Under the pieces are notes generated by a model. It made no database searches, was not told the origin of the DNA, and was given only the letters and a program-made list of their open reading frames with translations. Made by a program: the position numbers and the translations under genes. A stretch of 5,109 nucleotides of DNA from NCBI GenBank assembly GCA_903879875.1, contig CAIRNC010000276.1, positions 1 to 5,109 on the forward strand. Direction: 5' to 3'. Numbering within the stretch: the stretch's first letter is position 1; each line of letters begins with the position of its first letter. The stretch comes from an uncultured Bacteroidota bacterium. Its GTDB lineage: Bacteria > Bacteroidota > Bacteroidia > Flavobacteriales > Flavobacteriaceae. Shown here one piece after another: positions 1 through 5,109 of this stretch.

Positions 1-90
1 AATGCCAAAATAAAAGCGTTTAGATCCCAATTCAGAGGTGTTAGAAATATTGAATTCTTCCTTTTTAGACTAACTAATATTTATGCTTAA
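1..90 (+). CDS. Transposase, C-terminal fragment (probable ISL3/ISAon1-like), cut by window edge
   Basis: An open frame enters from the left edge and ends at TAA 88-90, giving 29 residues. They begin NAKIKAFRSQFRGVRN and end in FFLFRLTNIYA. The 'NAKIKAFR..FRG.R....F..R' pattern is the usual C-terminal end of the DDE domain in ISL3-type transposases, including the ISAon1-like group common in Bacteroidota. The catalytic core is outside the window, so it cannot be said whether the element is intact. It is transcribed toward the 3' end of the regulator gene (convergent). A terminal-repeat-like sequence follows within about 10-35 nt, as expected at the 3' end of an IS. The family call rests on recognising a short tail. 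I am fairly sure it is a transposase and less sure of the subgroup. Confidence 0.72.
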   Translation, partial: NAKIKAFRSQFRGVRNIEFFLFRLTNIYA

Positions 91-99
91 TTTTTCTAA

Positions 100-124
100 C
101 TCCACAGGTTTTAGGATTGATCCC
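100..124. mobile_element. Probable right terminal inverted repeat of the insertion sequence
   Basis: Just downstream of the transposase stop is CTCCACAGGTTTTAGGATTG followed by ATCCC. Read inward from the outside it begins GGGATCAATCC, and a G-rich tip is typical of IS ends. Its place shortly after the transposase stop fits an IS right end. The matching left end and the target-site duplication lie outside the window or cannot be paired here, so the outer boundary at about 124 is approximate. Confidence 0.45.
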
Positions 125-326
125 TTTTCCATTTGGTAAGAATTTCTTATTTGAGTATAAAAATTACATCAAAATCTACATCTTTTTATGAAAAGAAGAT
201 TCAACGTCTAAAACAGTATAAGAGATAATGCTGGAAAATTATTCCGAAATATTTATTCAGTAGTAAAAAAACATTCCTCATTCATAATACAAAAAAAGTA
301 ATGTCTATGTGAAAATTGAAAGTTTA
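125..326. other. Non-coding spacer between IS end and regulator gene
   Basis: About 200 nt of very AT-rich sequence with stops in every frame and no credible gene. It holds only short AT-rich dyads: TAAGAA-T-TTCTTA at 137-149 and TCTTTT-TATG-AAAAGA at 181-196. Neither is followed by a T-run that would make it a convincing terminator. No tRNA-like or other RNA structure is apparent. Confidence 0.6.
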
Positions 327-352
327 CTAATCCGCCAATCGTTTCAATTTTC
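311..352 (-). terminator. Inverted repeat spanning the regulator stop codon; possible weak terminator or mRNA 3' hairpin
   Basis: GAAAATTGAAA (311-321) and TTTCAATTTTC (342-352) are perfect 11-bp complements separated by 20 nt. The stem brackets the regulator's stop codon at 327-329 on the minus strand. The stem is AT-rich, and the nearest T-run in the minus-strand transcript (from about 298 downward) starts more than 10 nt beyond it. It therefore does not look like a standard intrinsic terminator. It could be a transcript 3'-end hairpin or a chance repeat in AT-rich DNA. Confidence 0.3.
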
Positions 353-1007
353 CAATATCTTTTAGGACAATTTTTTTGCCTAATAATTCAATCAATCCGT
401 CTTTGTTGAATTCAGACAATAAACGAATGCAACTTTCAGTAGCGGTTCCAATCATTCCTGCCAATTCTTCTCTGGAAAGTTGAATGTGAAGGGAGCCATC
501 ATCATTTTTTCCAAAAGTATCATTAAGATAAATCAAAGTTTCTGCTAAACGCTCTTTGACCGATTTTTGTGCCATCGAAACCATGTGGTCGTCTGCTTCT
601 TTTAAATCGCCACAAATGTTTCTCATCAAATTCATCGAAAACTGGTTATTGGAATTAAAAAAACCTAGTACTTCGCTTTTTGGAATAAAACAAACTTCCA
701 TATCTTCAAGCGCAACCGCACTTAAATTAGCTGGTTCATCACTGATCATGGAACGTTGGCCTAATAGTTCCCCCGCTTTTATTAACTTAACAATTTGATC
801 TTTTCCGTTTGCACTCAATTTCGATAGTTTACAAACACCATCTTTTACGCAATAAATTCCATTAACGCTTTCTCCTTCTTCAAAGATAGGTTCCCCTTTT
901 TTTATGGTGTAAGAAGTCTTACAGTTTGCAATTTTCAATAGTTCTTCTTTGTTCAATGCTTTTAGTGAACTAAATTCTCTTACTATACATTGTTCGCACT
1001 TGCTCAT
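327..1007 (-). CDS. Crp/Fnr-family transcriptional regulator (probable oxygen- or redox-responsive)
   Basis: A 226-residue DNA-binding regulator with the usual Crp/Fnr layout. The cyclic-nucleotide-binding-type beta-barrel covers about residues 18-115 (KKGEPIFEEGE, IYCVKDGVCKL). A dimerisation helix covers about 120-160 (MRNICGDLKEADDHM, KERLAETL). A C-terminal winged helix-turn-helix covers about 170-226, with recognition helix TATESCIRLLSEF (188-200). An N-terminal CEQC (Cys4, Cys7) and Cys106 in EVCFIP align with E. coli FNR Cys20, Cys23 and Cys122. The equivalent of FNR Cys29 is missing, but a Cys stands at residue 29 here. I chose the ATG at 1005-1007 (MSKCEQC) over one 12 codons upstream (1043). 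The -7 box at 1033-1040 would put transcription start downstream of the longer start, and homologues begin near CxxC. The gene is divergent from ccoI, with which it shares an FNR-like site, so it probably controls the cco genes and itself. Iron-sulfur sensing is inferred, not shown. Confidence 0.9.
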   Translation of the reverse strand: MSKCEQCIVREFSSLKALNKEELLKIANCKTSYTIKKGEPIFEEGESVNGIYCVKDGVCKLSKLSANGKDQIVKLIKAGELLGQRSMISDEPANLSAVALEDMEVCFIPKSEVLGFFNSNNQFSMNLMRNICGDLKEADDHMVSMAQKSVKERLAETLIYLNDTFGKNDDGSLHIQLSREELAGMIGTATESCIRLLSEFNKDGLIELLGKKIVLKDIGKLKRLAD

Positions 1008-1032
1008 AAACAGAAAATTAAAGTTTGTAGGA

Positions 1033-1048
1033 CAAAAGTACAAATTTA
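1033..1048 (-). promoter_or_regulatory. Promoter -7 element(s) of the regulator gene
   Basis: Read on the minus strand, this stretch holds two adjacent matches to the Bacteroidota -7 consensus TAnnTTTG: TAAATTTG (1041-1048) and TACTTTTG (1033-1040). The second would start transcription near 1027, giving a leader of about 20 nt before the ATG at 1007. No clear -33 TTG element lies upstream. The FNR-like site at 1050-1063 occupies that position, suggesting that a bound regulator would block this promoter. Confidence 0.5.
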
Positions 1049-1049
1049 T

Positions 1050-1063
1050 ATGATATTTATCAT
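1050..1063. promoter_or_regulatory. FNR-like operator in the regulator/ccoI divergent promoter
   Basis: ATGATATTTATCAT has perfect 5-bp inverted arms, ATGAT and ATCAT, around a 4-bp spacer. This is the layout of the FNR box (TTGAT-N4-ATCAA) with A for T at the outer position. Its centre (1056.5) is 35.5 nt upstream of the last base of the ccoI -7 box. That places it near -41.5 if transcription starts about 6 nt after the box, the classic class II activator position. The identical 14-mer occurs in inverted orientation upstream of ccoS. The likely binder is the adjacent Crp/Fnr regulator, which is an inference. Confidence 0.75.
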
Positions 1064-1084
1064 TTTTTAATTTTTTTCACTTAG

Positions 1085-1092
1085 TAACTTTG
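1085..1092 (+). promoter_or_regulatory. ccoI promoter -7 box (TAACTTTG)
   Basis: TAACTTTG matches the Bacteroidota sigma-factor -7 consensus TAnnTTTG. No -33 TTG element is seen at the usual distance; that region is a run of T and A. A promoter lacking its -33 element, with an FNR-like site at about -41, suggests activator-dependent transcription. Start would fall near 1097-1099, very close to the first possible ccoI start codon. Confidence 0.6.
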
Positions 1093-1103
1093 CAATAGGT
1101 AAA

Positions 1104-3515
1104 ATGAGCATCGTTATGGACACACAAAACTGTTTCCATTGTGGATTAGATATTGTAAAAGAAGATGAAATTGTTTTTGATGAAAAGATTTTTTGTTGCA
1201 ACGGTTGTAAGACTGTTTACGAAATTTTTAGCGTCAACGATTTAACTTGTTATTATGATTTTGAAAAATCCCCTGGAACAACACCGCAAGATATTAAAGG
1301 TAAATATGATTTCTTAGACAATGAAAGTATCGTTTCTAAATTATTGGAATTCCGCGAAGAGACAACAGCAATTGTTTCACTTAGTATTCCTCACATTCAC
1401 TGTAGTTCGTGTATTTGGATTTTGGAAAATTTACAGCGCCTTCAAGAGGGAATAAGCGCTTCGCAAGTTAATTTTCCAGAAAAGAAGGTACGAATCAGTT
1501 ACAATCCCGAATTGGTTTCGCTAAAAAAAATTGTTTATATGCTGAGTTCTATTGGCTATGAACCTTATATTAGTTTAGAAAATTATGAAACGGGTAAAAA
1601 TAATGTAGACCGAAGTTTAACCTATAAATTAGGTGTTGCATTCTTCTGTTTTGGTAACATTATGTTGCTTTCCTTTCCCGAATATTTTGAAGTAAAAGAA
1701 TATTGGCTCGATCAATACCGAGGCTTTTTTCGTTGGCTGATATTTGCTTTATCACTACCTAGTTTCTTCTATTCGGCTAGTGGCTATTATGTTTCTGCCT
1801 ATAAAAGCATCAAATCAAAAATGCTAAATATCGACATTCCGATTGCTTTAGGGATTGTCATCTTTTTTATCCGAAGTACTTTTGATATCATTATGGATTA
1901 CGGTTCGGGCTTTTTTGACAGCCTAACTGGTTTGATTTTCTTTATGCTTTTAGGTAAAATGTTTCAAATAAAAACTTACAGTTTTTTGAGTTTTGAACGT
2001 GATTTTAAATCCTATTTTCCTATTGCAATTACCAAAATAAATACTGATTTATCCGAAGAAAGTGTTCCGATTTATGACATTCAAAAAGGTGACCGATTGA
2101 TAATTCGAAATCAAGAATTAATTCCAGTGGATGGCATTTTAATTTCAGAAAAAGCCGAAATTGATTACAGTTTTGTTACTGGAGAAGCTATTCCAATTAT
2201 CAAAAAATCGGGTGATAAAGTTTTTGCTGGAGGTAAACAAATAGGCAAAATTATCGAAATGGAAGTGTTGCATTCCGTTTCTCAAAGCTATTTGACACAG
2301 TTGTGGAGCAATGATGTTTTTCAGAAAAATGTGGAACAAAAACATAAATCCATCACCGATAAAATAAGTCAATATTTCACTCCAATTCTTTTATTAATTG
2401 CTTTTGTAGGATTTGGTTATTGGGTTTTTATTGATGTAAATATTGCCTTTAATGTCTTTACGGCAGTGTTAATTGTAGCTTGTCCATGCGCATTAGCATT
2501 AACCGCTCCTTTTACATTTGGAAATGTATTACGTATTTTAGGCAAAAAGAAATTCTATCTAAAAAACGCATTGGTAATTGAACAATTAGCCAAAGTAGAT
2601 ACTATCGTTTTTGACAAAACAGGCACCATTACTACTAATAAAAAGTCGAATATTTCTTATGAAGGAAAAACCTTTTCAGATAATGATTTCATCGTAATAA
2701 AAAATGTGCTTCGGGCTTCCAACCATCCGTTGAGTAGGATGTTGTATGACTTTTTACCCGAATGCAAGCGATTAAAAATACTATCTTTTGAAGAAATTGC
2801 TGGCAAAGGAATTCAAGCAACAATTGAAGATACCATAAATGTAGGCGTAAAAACAATTCAAATTGGATCAGCTGCATTTTTAGATACTATAGAAGAAAAT
2901 GCGATACAGCAAACTTCGGTACACATAAAAATAAATCAAATCTATTATGGAAAATTTATTTTCAATAATCAATACCGAGAAGGATTAGAGCAGCTGTTTA
3001 AAAATTTAAGTACTTCGTATCAAATTAAAGTGCTTTCTGGCGATAATGAAGGTGAAAAAGAAACACTAGAAGCCCTTTTGCCAAAAGGAACCGAATTGAT
3101 TTTCAATCAAAAGCCCGAACAAAAATTAGAATTCATTAAAAAATTACAAGAAGAAGGCAAAAATGTAATGATGGTTGGTGATGGACTAAATGATGCGGGA
3201 GCTTTGGCACAAAGCAATATAGGGATTTCAATTTCAGAAAACGTAAATGTGTTTTCGCCTGCTTGTGATGCTATTTTAGATGCAAATGAATTTCAGAAGC
3301 TCCATTATTTTTTAAAGCTATCTAAAAAATCCATTACAACGATAAAAATGAGTTTCACACTCTCTTTATTGTATAATGTTGTAGGATTGTCGTTTGCCGT
3401 TACTGGAAATTTATTGCCCTTAGTTGCTGCTATCATTATGCCATTGAGTACTGTTACTATTGTTAGTTTTGTGACAGTTATGAGTAATTATTATTCTAAA
3501 AGCTTAAAACAATAG
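1104..3515 (+). CDS. ccoI: CcoI, copper-translocating P1B-type ATPase for cbb3 oxidase biogenesis
   Basis: An 803-residue inner-membrane P-type ATPase of the CcoI/FixI kind, which handles copper destined for the CuB site of cbb3 oxidase. The N-terminus has a cysteine-rich metal-binding domain: CFHC (10-13), CCNGC (31-35) and Cys49. An HMA domain follows (about 88-153) with its HCSSC pair Cys100/Cys103. Eight membrane segments are visible at about 176-195, 208-230, 243-264, 270-289, 424-443, 448-473, 744-771 and 772-794. Catalytic motifs are complete: TGE 359-361 (actuator), CPC 460-462 (copper path), DKTGT 504-508 (phosphorylated Asp504), HP 541-542 and GDGLND 692-697. YN 757-758 and MPLS 779-782 in the last segments fit copper specificity. 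Placement before ccoS and ccoN supports CcoI over a general CopA exporter. The ATG at 1104 has AGGT just upstream. An in-frame ATG at 1116 (MDTQNCFHC) is a credible alternative and would give a more usual leader length. Confidence 0.95.
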   Translation: MSIVMDTQNCFHCGLDIVKEDEIVFDEKIFCCNGCKTVYEIFSVNDLTCYYDFEKSPGTTPQDIKGKYDFLDNESIVSKLLEFREETTAIVSLSIPHIHCSSCIWILENLQRLQEGISASQVNFPEKKVRISYNPELVSLKKIVYMLSSIGYEPYISLENYETGKNNVDRSLTYKLGVAFFCFGNIMLLSFPEYFEVKEYWLDQYRGFFRWLIFALSLPSFFYSASGYYVSAYKSIKSKMLNIDIPIALGIVIFFIRSTFDIIMDYGSGFFDSLTGLIFFMLLGKMFQIKTYSFLSFERDFKSYFPIAITKINTDLSEESVPIYDIQKGDRLIIRNQELIPVDGILISEKAEIDYSFVTGEAIPIIKKSGDKVFAGGKQIGKIIEMEVLHSVSQSYLTQLWSNDVFQKNVEQKHKSITDKISQYFTPILLLIAFVGFGYWVFIDVNIAFNVFTAVLIVACPCALALTAPFTFGNVLRILGKKKFYLKNALVIEQLAKVDTIVFDKTGTITTNKKSNISYEGKTFSDNDFIVIKNVLRASNHPLSRMLYDFLPECKRLKILSFEEIAGKGIQATIEDTINVGVKTIQIGSAAFLDTIEENAIQQTSVHIKINQIYYGKFIFNNQYREGLEQLFKNLSTSYQIKVLSGDNEGEKETLEALLPKGTELIFNQKPEQKLEFIKKLQEEGKNVMMVGDGLNDAGALAQSNIGISISENVNVFSPACDAILDANEFQKLHYFLKLSKKSITTIKMSFTLSLLYNVVGLSFAVTGNLLPLVAAIIMPLSTVTIVSFVTVMSNYYSKSLKQ

Positions 3516-3545
3516 CCTTTTTATATTACTTTTTTTCATAAATTT

Positions 3546-3569
3546 AACACAAACTAAAACACAAACTAA
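3546..3569 (+). repeat. Tandem 12-bp direct repeat upstream of the ccoS operator
   Basis: AACACAAACTAA occurs twice back to back (3546-3557 and 3558-3569) without mismatch, ending 5 nt before the FNR-like site. A partial third copy, AACACAAA, lies at 3621-3628 just past the -7 box. It may be a simple duplication in AT-rich spacer or a binding site for a second factor. The sequence does not decide. Confidence 0.7.
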
Positions 3570-3574
3570 TTAGT

Positions 3575-3588
3575 ATGATAAATATCAT
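3575..3588. promoter_or_regulatory. FNR-like operator upstream of ccoS-ccoN
   Basis: ATGATAAATATCAT is the exact reverse complement of the site at 1050-1063. Its centre (3581.5) is 36.5 nt upstream of the last base of the ccoS -7 box. This is within 1 nt of the spacing at ccoI, and again near -41.5 for a start about 5 nt past the box. The shared sequence and geometry argue strongly for a real operator controlled by the same regulator. Confidence 0.75.
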
Positions 3589-3610
3589 ATTTCAACAAAA
3601 AATCTAATAT

Positions 3611-3618
3611 TACTTTTG
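3611..3618 (+). promoter_or_regulatory. ccoS-ccoN promoter -7 box (TACTTTTG)
   Basis: TACTTTTG matches TAnnTTTG and is identical to one of the -7 boxes of the regulator gene. No -33 TTG is evident; the FNR-like site lies just upstream of where it would be. Transcription would start near 3623, leaving a leader of about 14 nt before the ccoS ATG. Confidence 0.6.
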
Positions 3619-3636
3619 TTAACACAAATTTAAGGT

Positions 3637-3831
3637 ATGAGTGTCATTTATTTATTAATCTCCATTAGCATAATGGTCGCCATCGGTTTTTTAATTGCTT
3701 TTATAAGAGCAGTAAAAACCGGACAATACGACGATGATTATACTCCCTCAGTACGAATGCTTTTTGACGATGAGCTAATTCAGTCTAAAGTCATAAAGCC
3801 GAAAGTCGAAAAACAGGAAAAACAACAATAA
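3637..3831 (+). CDS. ccoS: CcoS, cbb3-type oxidase assembly protein
   Basis: A 64-residue membrane protein needed in other bacteria for insertion of heme and copper cofactors into cbb3 oxidase. One membrane helix covers about residues 3-25 (VIYLLISISIMVAIGFLIAF). It is followed by a short cytoplasmic tail with the family hallmark GQYDDDYTPSVRMLFDD (29-45), matching the CcoS pattern GQ[FY]DD...P..R.L.DD. The tail ends in a Lys/Gln/Glu-rich stretch with no motif. Length is typical of the family. AAGG lies only one base before the ATG, too close to act as a normal ribosome-binding site, so initiation is probably SD-independent. It has its own predicted FNR-controlled promoter, and ccoN follows after 42 nt, probably on the same transcript. 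Confidence 0.92.
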   Translation: MSVIYLLISISIMVAIGFLIAFIRAVKTGQYDDDYTPSVRMLFDDELIQSKVIKPKVEKQEKQQ

Positions 3832-3873
3832 TTTTACTTTTTTAATTAATCAATTTTTTAATCTTTTTTATTT
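3832..3873. other. ccoS-ccoN spacer
   Basis: 42 nt made up almost wholly of A and T. It has no stem-loop, -7 box or Shine-Dalgarno sequence, which fits ccoS and ccoN being co-transcribed. A-rich or T-rich leaders without SD are usual before flavobacterial genes. Confidence 0.5.
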
Positions 3874-5109
3874 ATGGAAATGCAACAATTTTATTATGAC
3901 AACAAAATTGTAAAGAAATTCCTCTTTGCCACCATTATTTTTGGTGTTGTAGGAATGCTAGTAGGTCTTATTCTAGCTTTGATGTTTCTTTTCCCAAACA
4001 TAACCGAAGGAATTTCGTGGTTGAGTTTTGGTAGATTGAGACCTTTACATACTAATGCGGTTATCTTTGCTTTCGTTGGAAACTCAATGTTTGCAGGGGT
4101 ATATTATTCACTTCAACGTTTGTTGAAAGCCAGAATGTTCAGTGATTTTTTAAGTAATCTACATTTCTGGGGATGGCAATTAATTATTGTAGCTGCCGCT
4201 GTAACTTTACCTTTAGGAATCACAACATCTAAAGAGTACGCCGAATTAGAATGGCCAATTGATATTGCCATTGCTTTAATCTGGGTGGCTTTTGGGGTTA
4301 ACATGATTGGTACAATTTTAAAAAGAAGAGAGCGTCATTTATATGTAGCTATCTGGTTTTACATTGCCACATTCGTAACTGTAGCGGTTTTACACATTTT
4401 CAATAGTTTAGAATTACCTGTAACGGCTTTAAAAAGTTATTCTGTTTACGCAGGGGTTCAAGATGCTTTAGTACAATGGTGGTATGGTCACAACGCTGTT
4501 GCCTTTTTCTTAACTACTCCGTTTTTGGGCTTAATGTATTATTTTGTTCCAAAAGCAGCTAATCGACCTGTTTATTCTTATCGATTATCAATTGTTCACT
4601 TTTGGTCTTTGATTTTCTTATATATTTGGGCTGGACCTCACCATTTATTGTATTCTGCTTTGCCTACTTGGGCACAGAATTTAGGTGTTGTTTTCTCTGT
4701 AATGTTGATTGCTCCATCTTGGGGAGGTATGATTAACGGATTGTTAACTTTAAGAGGTGTTTGGGACAAAGTTCGTGAAGAACCAGTATTGAAATTCTTC
4801 GTAGTAGCTATTACTGGTTACGGTATGGCAACTTTTGAAGGACCAATGTTGTCACTTAAAAATGTAAATGCTATTGCCCACTTTACCGATTGGATTATTG
4901 CTCACGTTCACGTTGGTGCATTAGCTTGGAATGGATTTATGGCTTTTGGTATGATGTATTGGTTGATACCAAGAATGACTAAAGGACCTTTGTTCTCTAC
5001 AAAATTAGCTAATTTCCATTTTTGGATTGGTACTTTAGGTATTATACTTTATACTCTTCCAATGTATGTAGCTGGATTTACACAAGCTTCTATGTGGAAA
5101 CAATTTAAT
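3874..5109 (+). CDS. ccoN: CcoN, cbb3-type cytochrome c oxidase subunit I (5' part; likely CcoN-CcoO fusion)
   Basis: The catalytic subunit of the high-affinity terminal oxidase, which reduces oxygen to water at a heme b3-CuB centre in the inner membrane. The window holds 412 codons with no stop. About eleven membrane helices are visible (first about 16-40, last about 379-402). Expected ligands are all present: His59 in RPLHTNAVIF and His346 for low-spin heme b, His344 for heme b3 (HVHVG), and His206 (WWYGHNAVAFF) with His256/His257 (WAGPHH) for CuB. Tyr250 is the candidate for the His-Tyr cross-link. Glu322 in TFEGPM is the conserved glutamate near heme b3. The ATG at 3874 (MEMQQFYYDN) is the usual flavobacterial start; Met3 is an alternative. 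In many Bacteroidota this protein continues into CcoO, the membrane-anchored cytochrome c, as a chain of roughly 700 residues. That part is not visible here. Confidence 0.96.
   Translation, partial: MEMQQFYYDNKIVKKFLFATIIFGVVGMLVGLILALMFLFPNITEGISWLSFGRLRPLHTNAVIFAFVGNSMFAGVYYSLQRLLKARMFSDFLSNLHFWGWQLIIVAAAVTLPLGITTSKEYAELEWPIDIAIALIWVAFGVNMIGTILKRRERHLYVAIWFYIATFVTVAVLHIFNSLELPVTALKSYSVYAGVQDALVQWWYGHNAVAFFLTTPFLGLMYYFVPKAANRPVYSYRLSIVHFWSLIFLYIWAGPHHLLYSALPTWAQNLGVVFSVMLIAPSWGGMINGLLTLRGVWDKVREEPVLKFFVVAITGYGMATFEGPMLSLKNVNAIAHFTDWIIAHVHVGALAWNGFMAFGMMYWLIPRMTKGPLFSTKLANFHFWIGTLGIILYTLPMYVAGFTQASMWKQFN

Larger units (their letters stand above)
3516..3636. other. ccoI-ccoS intergenic control region
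   Basis: A 121-nt gap, long for a single operon. It holds a tandem 12-bp repeat, an FNR-like site and a -7 box. No stem-loop followed by a T-run is seen after the ccoI stop, so read-through from ccoI into ccoS remains possible in addition to the local promoter. Confidence 0.6.

Noticed and set aside
72..134. Minus-strand 20-codon frame (MEKGSILKPVELEKLSINIS)
   Set aside because: It crosses the probable IS end and is very short; it is most likely chance reading through the terminal repeat.
181..196. Six-bp stem TCTTTT/AAAAGA as a terminator
   Set aside because: Wholly A/T-dominated short stem with no following T-run on either strand; such stems are common by chance in this composition.
556..798. 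Plus-strand 80-codon open frame
   Set aside because: It lies wholly antisense within the regulator gene, whose domains account for the region; its product has no recognisable motif.
1008..1043. N-terminal extension of the regulator (MYFCPTNFNFLF)
   Set aside because: It includes the -7 box and predicted transcription start, and it lies upstream of the CxxC start typical of this family.
1881..1892. TTTGATATCATT as another FNR-like site
   Set aside because: Inside the ccoI coding sequence, with no 4-bp spacer between half-sites and no nearby -7 box.
2145..2372. Minus-strand 75-codon open frame
   Set aside because: Antisense to the actuator-domain region of ccoI, including TGE; a shadow frame of a strongly conserved gene.
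2689..2877. Minus-strand 62-codon open frame
   Set aside because: Antisense to the nucleotide-binding domain of ccoI; no start context and no motif.
4113..4304. Minus-strand 63-codon open frame
   Set aside because: Antisense to ccoN; its low-complexity product is explained by membrane-helix codons read backward.
1..5109. CRISPR array, tRNA, rRNA, phage or defence genes
   Set aside because: No regularly spaced repeats, no cloverleaf-like sequence, and every long frame is accounted for by the transposase tail, regulator and cco genes.

Overview
This window looks like Bacteroidota DNA, most likely from Flavobacterium or a close relative. It is strongly AT-rich, it has Bacteroidota-type -7 promoter boxes (TAnnTTTG) and almost no Shine-Dalgarno sequences. 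Its proteins also read like flavobacterial members of their families. The genus is inferred from sequence character only.

Layout, left to right. Bases 1-90 are the last 29 codons of a transposase cut by the window edge, followed by a probable insertion-sequence end at about 100-124. Bases 125-326 hold no gene. A Crp/Fnr-family regulator lies on the minus strand (327-1007). Across a short divergent promoter region (1008-1103) is ccoI, encoding a P1B-type copper ATPase (1104-3515). A second promoter region (3516-3636) precedes ccoS (3637-3831). After 42 nt comes ccoN (from 3874), the catalytic subunit of cbb3 cytochrome oxidase, which runs off the right edge.

How the genes fit together: the window is the front of a cbb3 oxidase locus. 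CcoI is the copper ATPase of cbb3 biogenesis. CcoS is needed for cofactor insertion. CcoN carries the heme b, heme b3 and CuB ligands. The regulator is a plausible low-oxygen sensor for the locus. It has an N-terminal CxxC and a cysteine matching E. coli FNR Cys122.

The most informative non-coding feature is a pair of identical 14-bp FNR-like sites, ATGAT-N4-ATCAT, in opposite orientations at 1050-1063 and 3575-3588. Each lies about 36 nt upstream of the end of a -7 box, the spacing expected of class II activation. The first site also overlaps the upstream part of the regulator's own promoter, so autoregulation is likely. I see no sign of an undescribed system. The core is an ordinary respiratory locus whose control region can be read unusually clearly.
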